A program made the translations under genes and the position numbers. Below the pieces are notes generated by a model, which saw only the letters and a program-made list of their open reading frames with translations, searched no databases and had not been told where the DNA came from. This document shows, piece by piece, positions 30,516 through 43,300 of a stretch of 64,000 nt of DNA. The DNA lies in assembly GCA_030141605.1 (NCBI GenBank), contig JAQGDQ010000710.1, forward strand, positions 44,899 through 108,898, written 5' to 3'. The number at the start of each line of letters is the position of its first letter. Within the stretch, counting starts at the first letter, position 1. Source of the DNA: Tubiluchus corallicola (lineage: Eukaryota; Priapulida; Priapulimorpha; Priapulimorphida; Tubiluchidae).

Positions 30516-31419
30516 ATGGTAGAATTTTTATGTTCACTTGTAGATAGTTTATTAAGAAAAATAAATTGCAATATAATTCTATTAAGAACTTACTATTTAT
30601 ACCATAGCAGCAGTGTAGCCAAGGTGCATTAATATTCATCATACAGTAAATGTGAACGATTTGGTGAGAGGATGGTGAGTGGTGGTGCTAAAATTACATG
30701 TTTATATTTTATTTCTTTTTAATCAGTTAGAGGTGAATTACTATTTTGAATAGAAATTAAACTTTAAATAAGTTACGTTTATGTGAAAAAAGTGTGGAAC
30801 TCATCAAAATCTGGTTATAAAAACTGGTAAATTCACACTGACATAGTCACATAACAAAAAATAAAAAAACGAATAAAATTAAATCCCTACATACTCATAA
30901 TATAAAATGCCAACAAACAGAAAAAACATTTTCAAATGAATATTTACACACATTATGCCACCATGTTTTCTGTGGTCGTTTTTCAGCGATTATTTTTCTA
31001 ATGAGATACATTCAGCTACTGAATTAGTTGTGCCGATTCACACTTGTCTAAAACTGTGCAGAGCATCAAAATAATATTTACCTAGATGGATGCCAAATGT
31101 GTTTTCTGTCATCACACCTCACAAGTCTGGACCTATTTACCCAGGCAACCAAGTACTAGCAGCCTAATTTGCAAAAAAATTATGCCTTTTAGGAAAGCAA
31201 ATTTAATTAACCTAGCATATATTCATAATAGGTTAGGTGCTCGCACACTTTACTGCCAAAATTTTAATTTCTTGAAAATACTTTTGGAAACTTCGTTCGA
31301 TGCATTAAAAATTATAATCATGATAGTTTTCCTCAAGTTAACGCACTGGGCGAAAAAATGTTAAAGTCGAACTCACTTCCAGTTTTTTTCTCATCTTCTT
31401 TTGGAGCTCCTATTTACTG

Positions 31420-31950
31420 CGTACGTAATACAGTGTGGTGGCGATACTTCTTGGAAGAATTGTAAATATCTTGGTAGCTTACTAGGCGCTGAAGCTGACA
31501 TAGCACACAGAAGACTATTAGCCTTGGCTGCATATTCTAAGCATACAAATATCTTCGAAAAACCGAATCTCACCACAGAAACTAAACTACGTAATTTTTA
31601 TCATCACTTGCAGAGTCTGTATTCCTATATAATCGTGAATTGTGGACTGTAAAAGTTGTTGAGAAGAATGAAATCAATGCCTTCCAAAGACGTCTGTGTA
31701 GAAAGACGTTGGGCATAAAATGGCTAAAGAAGATTTCATATCAAGATCTATAAGAAGAAGTGATAGAGTGAGGTTTTACATCAGCGTTAACTTAGATGGA
31801 TTGAACATGTCATTAGACTACCAAATGACTCTCCACTTACTACAGCGTTACAGCAAGCACTAATACGTGGGAAGAAGCAAAGAAATGGACAGCTGATCAC
31901 ATATCTGGATGTTCTGAGCAAAGCTGGACCTAATCTTAAACTGTAGGTCA
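31420..31950 (+). mobile_element. Non-LTR retrotransposon fragment, post-RT region
   Basis: Reads CKYLGSLLGAEADIAHRRL, then KPNLTTETKLRNF, then after a frameshift LWTVKVVEKNEINAFQRRL with CRKTLGIKW, then RLPNDSPLTTALQQAL. This order (KYLG, K.R.., ELW, FQRR, IRW, HV.R.P.) is the C-terminal region of endonuclease/RT-type LINEs. It differs from the CR1-like fragment upstream and is pseudogenised. Confidence 0.75.
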
Positions 31951-31997
31951 AAACAATCTACCATTAAAATATTAAAAGGAAACATACTATTTCTTCA

Positions 31998-32525
31998 AAA
32001 ATGACTTTCGTGAAAGAATTGTTATCACACAAACACCATTTCATGTTTCGCGCCACTAGTTCTTCACTGTTACTTGCATTTCGCCATTTGCTAGTTAGAC
32101 GGGCACTAGCCTCTTGCATTTTGGAAACGCATTGCACAAAACAGGTGCTGTACCTATCAATTCAAATGTGTTAGTTTGTGAAGAACTACACACATTCGAC
32201 AGCGCATGCATGAGGACAGCGATAAATTTGAGATTTTTAAAACTTGCCTAATTTTAGTACAACATACCAAATATCTTACAGTAGCACTGTACTTCAATTT
32301 TTGCTTTCGCAAACACGTGCAACCTGCTCGTGGAATATTTTTGCTGTTGAAAATTATGTTGATTTGTAATGTCATCAATAGTTGGGCTCGCTAGCAATTA
32401 GTCAAGTTTTTAATCTATTATTTAATTATCAGAAACGCTTTTGCAGCATTAATTGTGTTAAAATGTATACTTTTATCGGACTTGAAAATGGGGTAGTATA
32501 TGAAAAATTCATACTGTCTTCCTTT
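31998..32525. repeat. Dispersed repeat of about 0.5 kb, copy 2
   Basis: Second copy of the family at 22600-23092, same orientation, sharing TGACTTTCGTGAAAGAATTG and ACAGTAGCACTGTACTTCAA blocks in the same order. No terminal repeats established. Confidence 0.65.
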
Positions 32526-32759
32526 AAATACTATACTTAAATACTTGGCATGTGGCAACAGACCTGGGAGAGTGGGAGTATGGCATCAAATTATGAGTGG
32601 AGCTGTGTTGCATAACGGAAGCACCTAGTATGATGACGGCTCTTATTTTCGTCAATATTTGAAAATAAAAATTTAATTTCCAGCAAATATAATGCACGAA
32701 TTGCAAATAATAGGCGTTGACTAGACAAACCAGTTATTAATCATAAGTCGGCACTAACT

Positions 32760-32827
32760 CACCCTCGTGGGAGTAAACCCTAATTCATGTGTCTTGCACC
32801 AATCTCTCACCCACTGAGTAGCTAGCC
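32760..32827 (-). mobile_element. Possible degenerate tRNA-derived SINE head
   Basis: The minus strand reads GGCTAGCTACTCAGTGGGTG (A-box-like) and GGGTTTACTCC (poor B box) at tRNA-like spacing. Weak support. Confidence 0.3.
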
Positions 32828-32999
32828 AAAAACAACCTTGCCCAGTTATTCGTTGTTGAGTTTACTCTCTTCCTAATATACCAAACTGGTATTAAAATAG
32901 GTTTCTCGCGCGGAGTTCTACATCAAGTTATGTTTAGAACCATTACATTATTTGCTCTCATTAATGATTTCGGTAACGAGTTCCACATTATCACTTCAG

Positions 33000-33330
33000 C
33001 TTGTGAAAAACTATGCCAGTACCTTTCATTATTGGCCTTACGCTTGAACTATTTAACACTATGCCCACGTGTAATGCTTCTACTGAGTGTAAAAAATGGT
33101 TTGCAATGATGTCATTCAGTCCCCTAAGAATCTTGAACATTTCAATAAATCTCTCCTTACGTCTTCTTGCAGAAAGTCGATACAGGTCTAGTTTTTACAG
33201 TTTTTGAGAGTATGTGAGTCCTTCAGCTTGTACCTGTTCGAAAGTGCAGGGATGTCCTCCTTGAGATAGTAAGTGTCCCATACCTGACTAAAATATTCAA
33301 AATGAGGATGGACAAGAGTGTTGTATAGTT
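33000..33330 (-). mobile_element. CR1/RTE-like LINE fragment
   Basis: The minus strand carries LDLYRLSARRRKERFIEMFK followed by ILRGLNDI, the conserved L..R..RR.R...I..FKI.. segment of LINE C-terminal regions. Upstream minus-strand frames are interrupted. Confidence 0.65.
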
Positions 33331-34155
33331 AGAGAATTATCTCAGCTCTTCTGGAAGTTACTAATTAATCTAAGTGGCACTAAACGGCACTAAGTGATTG
33401 CCTTGACCAGTATAAAAAAATCCCTTACAAAAATTCCCAAATTACATTATTTATTGAGAATTGACTAAATTGATTTAGCCAGGTAATTCGTAGAGCATAA
33501 TAGGAATACTGTGTGAGCAAAGGGATTAATGCTCAGTATTCTGTGATTTTGCAAGCATAGCCACAAAATCAGAAAATGAAGCATTTATAGATCCGAAGGA
33601 CCTAGTTTGATTCAAGCCATCTTGAATTCTTTGTGACTTACTTTGGAAAAATAAACACAAAAGAATGTACTGTTAGTGTGAACTTTTCACGATTTGACAT
33701 GCAATAATGTTATACTTTATAATTATTATTACTGTAACTGAAAGTGTGATAAACTAGATTTATCTTGATTTAAATATGTGAACAAAAAAGACATGATTTT
33801 CAAGCATTTTCAATGGCTTATAAAGAGAAGACAATAGACAATGTTTTTCAACTAACTGTCACTTAAAAAGATATACCCTCACATATCACATCTCATATAT
33901 ATATATACAGCCTTCTACAGCTGCTTCCAAAAATCTCCAATTAAGTGTAGGAAAATAATTAATATCGCAAACCCTGGGTAACGGGTGCTAAACCCATTAG
34001 CTGGTTCCATTTATTCTCATTTAGGAACTTCAGCTACAATCTCTTAATAGATTTATAACACAGGCATTTAAAAAAACTGGTGTAAAAACAACACGTTGAT
34101 TATTGACAAAAACAAAGCTGATAATTCATGTATAAAAATGGCATTCAGTATTAAT

Positions 34156-34161
34156 TTTATT
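34156..34161 (-). promoter_or_regulatory. Candidate poly(A) signal of NOC4L
   Basis: AATAAA on the minus strand about 170 nt past the NOC4L stop codon. Confidence 0.4.
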
Positions 34162-34327
34162 CGTGTCTAACTACATATCAACATCCGATGATTTTTCTCA
34201 AAATTTACTATAATACACATGTAATGAAGTGACAATAAAAATGATGATAGCAAACGCTATCATTTTCTAGAATCTTTGGTTGTCCGTACTAAACAAATTT
34301 TCAGCAAGTTTTCAACTAACACACCAA

Positions 34328-37300
34328 TCAGAATGCATTGCTATCAATTTTACTAAATAATCCGCATTGCATAATGTAATTCATTGGAACAGTCTTCGGT
34401 AATTTCATCTGCACCTCGTTCTCAAACAACTGAAAAATGTAAACACAGAAAAGTCAATTAAGCCATAGACTACTAGTATCAGATTTAAAATGTGAATTCT
34501 ATATCCTATGCCCTACTTAGTAGGTTTAATTTCATTAGTATCAGCATGAACGACCTATTAAATTTTTGGGTAAACTCTGCTGACTTTAGAATATAATCTG
34601 CCAATATTAAAAACATTTAGTGGGCAACGCAAGCAATGCAGACGAATCCACTGAAGTAGTTTAGTTTATCTATAGCTGCGTAATTTAAATTATGCCTAAC
34701 ATGGTGTCAAGCCCCACCTGTTTTAAGAAATGAAATAGTTTATGAGACCAATCCATTTTTATATATTTAGACATACATACTCATAGACATCTTTATTGGC
34801 CATATATACTACATATGATATACATGAAATTTGCCGTTTCAGCTTTGCACAGATTAGTGAAAAGCAATTAGCGCAACAAATTCGCAACTCTAAATTAAAT
34901 TCAATTATACATAAAGCCTAGAAAAGGAAAAAAAATTGAAAAGTTTTTAGCTACTATTGAATGCTTTGACGTAAGTGGGAACAAATGAAAATTTAATGTG
35001 ATTTGTTTTTGAAAAGGGTGCATTTAATCTTACTTTGTGTGGGAGAAACTTAAATTCTTCATGTAGAGGATGAAAGTTGTCTGCCATAATTTTCTTTAAC
35101 ATCTTCAGCATATCATTACAGTATGGTCAGTAATTACTATTAATCCATTTTGAAAGCTATGGGGAATATTGTATTACTATACTTTAGCCTAGAAAGGGTA
35201 CAAAAGTAATAGTCTAGTCTATTACTTTTAGTTTAGAAAGTATAAAAAGTAATAACTATAATTACAATTCGACATACTTCACTGTAAGTCAGTTCAATAA
35301 AACTAGCTATATTCCACTCTTCCTGAGGTAGCGGTTTTAGCAGTAACCCTTCTGCGGTGCTGGCAACACGTGGGTACCAATGTGACTTTAATGTCTGGAT
35401 CTCCCACAGAGAACTATTTATAGCATGACATTTTGATGGATCTGGTTCTTCCATAATGTAAGGATCTGATTTCACACCTAAAAAAATGAAGATCACCACC
35501 AAATTAAATTCCTTTTAGCACTTACAATAACACATTTGGACATTCATACCAGTTTTATAAAATTTACTCAAGTAAGGATTTTTTGCAATGATGAAAACAG
35601 TTTAGCCATAAATCGTTTAGCTCCTTCCTGACGGGTACATAAATTTATGCGTCATCTGTGACGGATAAAAACAATGCCTTACTAACTAAAGTTTCCAGTC
35701 CCCAAATTTAACGAAATTTGGAAAAGGAGCAGCTAAAATACAAGTAAATTATATAACAACAAAAACAGTTCTGTTGTATTCTTGGTTGTCAGTCTTTGAA
35801 GAAGTTTTTTGCAAATTAATGACCAAAGTTTTACTTTGCGCTTGTACAGCATCTTAACTAAATAAAAAAATCTGGCCATTTTATTTATAATGCTAGAAAG
35901 AAAATTCAATTCTCTTTCAGAAAATACATAGTTTTGCACTAGTATCTCCAAAACCCCACAAATGTTCGTCGTTGTGAAGGAGTTAATAATTGTCACTCTT
36001 AAGCATATGACGATTAAAAAAATATTAGAAAACGGTATAAAATTGGAAATAAATTTCAGTGGTAATGAGTCTCTGAGAGCCACTGCTATATAAATTCAAC
36101 TGAAATCACATTTTTCAAAAATTTGTCAACAAAAATCCAATAACTAAAAAGTAAAAACAACAGGCACGTTAATTTTTTCTAAGTTTCAATTAAGCATCCA
36201 TGATTAAAATTCTCACTTTTATTTCATGGTAAAACTTTACCTTGTGTACCTGGCCTGTGTAATAAGACATGGCAGCTTGGATGACGTATAAGCAAATTGC
36301 CAATAAAAGGTATGATGATTAAAATACCAGTTGGCGGTGCTACCAGTGATAATCGAGCCAAGCGCTTGATGAAAGCTGCTACTAGATAGGCTGGTAAGTG
36401 TCTGGAAAACAAACAAATGCAGATATTAATACTATAGGTTAGTAACTAGGCATGTGTAAAGTGCACTAGCACTATAATATAAAATATGTACTTGTATAGT
36501 ATAATACTAAAAGAGAGTACTATTGAACCTTTATTCCATGAACGTCAAAAATACTTGATGACATATGATGTGCATGGCAAGCTTTTTGGATTACAGTTTC
36601 ATTGTCTCATTGTTTCGTTATATACCAAAATATATTACTGCAAATGATATGTCACATAATCTGCCACACAACAATCAAAGTATCGTCATTATAATTCAGG
36701 TGATGGAGAGTTGTAACCAGCAAATTTTTTTTAACAGCCCTGTACCACATGCCATCAACGATTGCCGTAATAACCACTTCAATCATTATAATCATCCATA
36801 TTGTAAACCTAAGCATCAAAAACCAACTAGCAGTTGCAAATCTATATAAACTAACTTGTAACTAGCAACAGACTAATTTTTGGACCTTGTTATCATGGGC
36901 CAGGTTTTAGAATTGTCAGGAGCATGTGACACTCATAGAGAATTAGCGATATATGACAAAAGTATAATGTCTTAATTTAAACTACTGTGGGTGCCATTTA
37001 TTAGACTCATAGTTAATCGAATCAGTTGCTTAATTGACTCAAAAATATCTCGTACACTGGCCGCTCCTATTCAAATGCACATAAAAACTGCTGGCAAATA
37101 AACTCAAATAACTCCACAGACGTGACTTAGTATTTTTACTTCACATATTTAAAATAAGACAGTTGTGTGATCAATTTTACTACTTTTATGTCATCTTTAC
37201 TCGGCTTTTGTACACTATAATGAAACAATCATGTTAAGTACCGTTTCGTTTGCAAACAAGCACATCTGTCACACGTACTAATATGCTAACATACCGTTTT

Positions 37301-40300
37301 TGCTTTGAATACCTGCTCATCTGCTGCAATTAACCTTGGTGTCCAAGAATTTACAGAAGCTAAATTTTAATTACATGCATAGCAGTTTTATTTTGAAGCT
37401 CTTGCTGCTTCTCAGATGTTTAGTCAGTTAACCAGTGGCAGCTCGTAGCTAACATTAGTGGGGGTGCTGCTTCAGAAATTTTTTACCATTGTTTCACATT
37501 TACAAGTTCACTTACAGTCACAGTACTTATTTCTTGGGGATGCAAGGAGGCCGTGATTAAATTATTTAAATTTTCTGTAAAAAAAAGAAACGAAAAAACT
37601 ACAGATTAAATAGAATAGCTGGAAGCATGGTAATCATCTAATTCTAGACTTTATCACATTTAAGAGTATAGTACACCGTATTTAAGCACAACACACGCTG
37701 AGTAAAAAAGAAGCACTACTTGCACAACCAGGTCGACACTGCGTGAGCGACAGTGCTCTCTCTCTACTTAGCATACAGCTTCTTATTTCAGACATGTGCG
37801 TATGGCCGCATGCGCACAACAGCCAAACACTGCGTCGCTTAACGGTGGTGCGCACAGTTCCGACACATGCTCTGGTTCCGTACTAGGATTCACAAGTATG
37901 TACAAGTATAAGGAAAAAATTTAAAAAAAGACATTATATTGAATGTTATCGATAACATCGCATGAAGATGGGGGTGCTGCAGTTCCAAAGTGCCTATACA
38001 CGAGCTGTAACTGCAATTAACTATAGCAGTTATACCAGAGATAAAACGGCAGTAAATTGCCAGCATTCTCTGCAACTGTATAAGCATAAATATCATAGAG
38101 AAACTAAGAGTACAAAGTTAATTTTGAAAAACAGAGCAAAAATGTAAAAAAAACCGACATTTAAAGCTCTCTCAGCCTTTGCAGTGCATACACAGCTGAA
38201 GAATGATGTGATTCGTACTTTTATACTAGTAATACTGCAGCCCATGTCATATCAACATCATCACAGCAACGAATAGGGCTAAAGTAGCAACCACACAGAC
38301 ATCTTAGAACTTTAAAAGCTTTGAAGAACAGCTCTGACAAAAGTGATCATAAAGAAAGTAATTTCTCTAATGATACATATACAAAGTGCAAGTAAACGAG
38401 GCCTGATAGTAGCAATCACCAATGCATATGCTGAATATGCATCTGATAAAATTAAAAAAGTGAACAAAAAACCACATTCTTTCTATAAGCACTATTATAG
38501 CACAGTTAAATCTTAGTTCTCTAGAAATCAGTAGTATTCGTGTCACTTTCTAAGGTTCTACGGCTGTAGGAAGTCAACTTTAAGATGGAAAATGATGCAG
38601 AAATAAACTTAGCAAGGAAGTTTTGCAAACACTTTGTTTGAAATGGCAAAGAAAAATGCGGCAGGCGAACATAGATAGCACATATATATTATGTAAACAT
38701 TCGAGACTCTTAGAAAACTGAAATGATGTTTATGAACCTACGTAGATGACAAAAAGATATCAGCTAGGAAGAAAAACCGAGCTCTGTACTTGACATGGCA
38801 GATGGTTTCATCAAATAAAGCATACAGCTTGGTGTAGAAATCTGGATATTCACTGGAAATAAATACAAAAAACGTGATAGTTTATTTCTTTGTACAATGA
38901 AGAAATCTCAGGAAGCTAAAATTACAATATCTTACATTACAAACGCCAAAACAAAAAGACAAATCAAGAGAAGACAAAACAAGTCACGCAAAACAAGCCA
39001 TAATAATACAACACAAGAACAGGCAAGACAGGATCATTTTTATTGACATAATGGTATAACTTATTAATTAATTAGATTTGGAATTTCACAAATTTTTGCA
39101 ATTTTTCAACAGCGGGAATTTTTCATGTGAATCTTGTGAATTCTGCAAATGGTTTGCAAAAATTAAGACAGCAATATGCTACTGCTATGAGACAATTACA
39201 GTGAAGCACAAAGATTCACACAATTTCAATTGATAATTTCGAATCTTAAGTTCATTGATGTCCCAAAGACTGATTTTGTGTGACTTGGTTGGCTTGAGAA
39301 GTTAATTTAAATCTACAGATCTCCTAATCCAATACAATGTATCAAACTACTGTTGCCCACCCGAGTATGTCGGCATGCAACATTGAAAAAGTTGATAAAA
39401 ATTATAAAACGAATGTTATTAATCAAATTAATATTTGCAATTCATATAATTCAGTGTTGCTTATTTCATACTGTGGTCTAATATAAGTTGTTGTTTTCCT
39501 TTAATTTGCACAAGCTTTTGTTTAATAATATTAAACAAATAAACAATATTAAATAATCTCAAAATAAACTGTTGCTAAAACTGTTGAGAAAATAAACAGC
39601 AGGTTTTTTGCATTCAACCTGCAAAAATACCAGCATTTACAGCATTGAGAAAGTGAATCACACAGTTAGCAGTGTAACCCACTAACATAATACTGTTGAA
39701 AACTTAACTTCAAATAATTCATAAATAAAAATACATAAACACCAGGAAAGCTTTTTTTTGAAATTTTAAAATAAGCTGTTGCTAAAACTGCTGACAAAAA
39801 TAAATGGCAAGTTTCTCGCATCAGCAAAAATATCAGTATTTACAGCACTGCAGAAGTGAATCAGAGTTACCAATATAATTCACCAACATAATACTGTTGA
39901 AACCTTAACTGCAAAGAATTCCTAAATAACACAATAACAATACAACTTACAGGTTGTGTTTGTTGATCAAAACGAAGAGACTATTCAAAGACAGTAGGCT
40001 AATGGCTCCACCTACATTATAGGACCGTGTCAGGAAGTCTGATAGAAGAAGTGGCTGTGTCAAATGTGGCAGAATTTTGTCATGCATTATAATAAGAATT
40101 TTCTTATACAAACTGGTTGTCATCTGAAAGCAAAATAATATCAACAATTGCTAACTCTTAATAAAAAAATAACCATTGCACTTTGCTTTTATATAGTTTT
40201 TATAACTGATTTAAAGAACACTGATCAATATTTTCCAGAAATTTCCCAACAATTTTTGTTGGGTCTGTGCACTGCTACATTTCGTCTATCGATGCTGCTT

Positions 40301-43300
40301 TCTGTTGAGTTAACAATTTATGAGACTAAGATAGCAGATTGGTTGTAATTTATAACTGCTGCAATGCAAAAAAAAATAATTTATGTTTCTTACTTTAAAG
40401 TTCAGAAACTCAACGCAGGCATGGGAGAATTGGCGACGACACTCTTTTACATTCATCTTTGTTTTGACATTCTCTATTGAAACATGGAAAAAAAGATATT
40501 GTACTGTCAGCTTTAAAGTCAAACTAAATCCTCACTATAATATAAGCTTTTACAACCTAAAATCATACTCTCATTACGAATATTGAATTTATTTTATTAT
40601 AAACTAACTGTAAAACTTCTTTTGTTTGACTTTTAATCACTTCGTTGTTAGCAGTATTAAATTTGGATAATTGTCAATTTTCATTGCGCAAGACAAATGA
40701 CATCATGAGAACAGTCACGAGGTCACTGAAGATTGGTAAATAATCAATGGTAACCAAAGATGCTTTCTGCACTACATACGTCATTCTTGTTCACTCGCGC
40801 CAAAAATGCAAAACATGGCAATCTTTACGGCAATTCACGCGTTCGAAATTCCCCCCAAAAAAGCTAAGTTATTTAATTTATAGTTTTCTTTTGTGAGAAA
40901 ATAACTATGAATTCTTTGTGCAATCATAATAATGCATTAAAAAAACTTCAATGTCTGTTAGGGTTACATAGGCCTTGAACTCAAAATCCAAAGCTAGCAA
41001 ATATGTTACTTATCAATAAATAACATGTAGTCTTAATATATGTGATACTTTTAACAAAACAGAACAAGCACGATGTTACATGTATAATACTTTGGCGACA
41101 CATCATATAATCCTCAAGCCTATTGAGTGGCGAGCTCAAAGACCTTTTAAAGCCATTTGCTCTCTTTATTCATTGTCCTACAATATGTTCTCGGACCCAT
41201 AGACCCTGAAGCATGCGCTGTCCTTTCACCAAAATAATCAAGTCCTACAGCCTAAAGCTTTAATAGGCTGAAGTAAAAAATGTCTAGAAGGACTACTGGA
41301 CCAAAAAAAGTAGAGACAGAATTAACCTTCATCATATTTTTTAGAATTTCTAAATATTAGTTCAGGCAGTTCAGAACAATCCGGAACGCCAGTACCGATA
41401 ATGGAAGCACTGAGCATATTTTTGCAAACGCAGAAACCGATCCTGAAACCTAAAAACTTGACAAATCCTTAGATTACAATTTCAAATTTTACTATTCAAG
41501 CACGAGCGTAATCGTAATTAGCCAAGGCTATCGTGAGCTCATAGTTAATTGTTTAGTTACGCATTCACACAAAGTATATCCAAGAAACAGGTTGGCTGTG
41601 AGCATGTAATCCTGAGAAATTAAATTTCAAAAGTAATAATTCTTAAATGTAAACCGCTCTTTAAAAATGTTTGCACTCAAGATAGTTAACCCACAGGTCA
41701 TTTTCAGGCAAGAAAAAAGATGTACAAAGAGTAAGGTACTTATTTTATAAACTGCACAACCCATACATAAAGAGGAAAGATTCCGTTCAAATTATAAGTA
41801 AAAAATATCAACGTTTTAATAGCAAACCTGATGTTTCAGTTAAACAATGTTCCAGCAAATCTGAATCATTTCCAGTAATGGCAACAAGTGACAATAAATT
41901 TATTACATTATTCATGTACACATCACTTGACTTGTTCTAAAAAATAAAATCGCCAACAAGTAATTAAAAAAATCTTCCGTTTTTCAAGAAAGGCAATAAA
42001 AATGTACATTTATTTGAAGTTTTAGACAGCTTTTTGTAGCCATATTCACGGCAAAAGTCTGAATTGCAAATTGCTTAAACAACACCTATTTTTCAAGTCT
42101 GAACATTCTTTTAAACGTATTTAATGGTTTATGCTAAATGCTAATATCATCACAATGACTATGACACAATGTTTCCTATCTTTTATCATTTATAAATAAA
42201 AAAGAATACCTAGCTATAGGATGTGTAAAATCGTAAAGCATAAACACATTAATACTAACAGCAAGAAACAGCAGTAAACACAGGCAATAACTGTGTTGTC
42301 ATTAAATATTTTTGCTCAAACGTTAACTCAGTGTGTAAATTGATAAGTGATCATCAAGAAAGCTTTGCTTCATAAGCCATTCTGAACTTTGGCAGTTCAG
42401 CAGCTCACCTTAGAAGGCTCCTATCCTTAAGATTCCCATAACCATTGAACATTAAAGGCAGAACATGCCATTGAGTACAAAATACCAAACTAAATGAAAA
42501 ATTAATAATTTCTGAGAAAAACTGCAAAAACCAAATTTTTTTACCTGTTTTTCACTCCCACTAATATATCCCTTTTCATTCAGTAGCCTTAGCACAAAAA
42601 TTTTAACATCATCATATTCCAGGAACTCTTGGAATCTTGTAATAACTTTTCTCATGTCATCATTTGTCGACAACAGCTCCTTTAGTATTTTCTAAAAAAA
42701 ATGAAGCATCTGACTATAAAGTCAATAAAAAAACAAGTTTAATAATTATATTCAAGCATGTTTCACACTTGAATGCGTTACATTGGTATTAATGGCATTA
42801 CATTTTCGGTTAATAAATAATGAGCTTGAATTTCTGTTAGCATTCACAATTAAACAGCTACTCTACGTGTTATAGCGCAGTGAAAGGTAATATTGTAAGC
42901 TGAATATTTACATTACTGACAATGATGATATTTTATTGCATATTAAAGAAAAAGTTAATTATCCCACAAACTTAAGCACAAAATTAACACGCTGCCTGTC
43001 ACGCCATTATCCTAGTGTTTTTTTTAATTGCCAGCACGAGATAACTTGTAGCTGGCATATGACGTCACAAATACCACTTGCCGTTAAAATTATGCCATTT
43101 CACGCCAGAGCATATCTGAGAGCACCCAGCCAACTGTCATTAACACATTTAGGTGTACTGGCAGAGTACTAAGCTTTTCTGTGCATGGCATCATTTAATC
43201 ATCAACGAGCATGCTCCTAGTAGCAGTGGGTGACGCACCATCTACCAGGTGTATACTGGTAGTTGGCAATTAACGTGTTAATGATTGATTGATCGATTGT

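Larger units (their letters stand above)
30516..34327. other. Gene-poor region 3' of NOC4L
   Basis: Contains a LINE fragment (31420-31950), copy 2 of the dispersed repeat (31998-32525), a doubtful SINE-like unit (32760-32827), another LINE fragment (33000-33330), and the 3' UTR of NOC4L at its right edge. No gene of its own seen. Confidence 0.5.

Noticed and set aside
35618-35735. Weak inverted termini (TTTAGCTCCTTCC against TTTAGCTGCTCCTTTTCC)
   Set aside because: Too short and gapped to call a transposable element.
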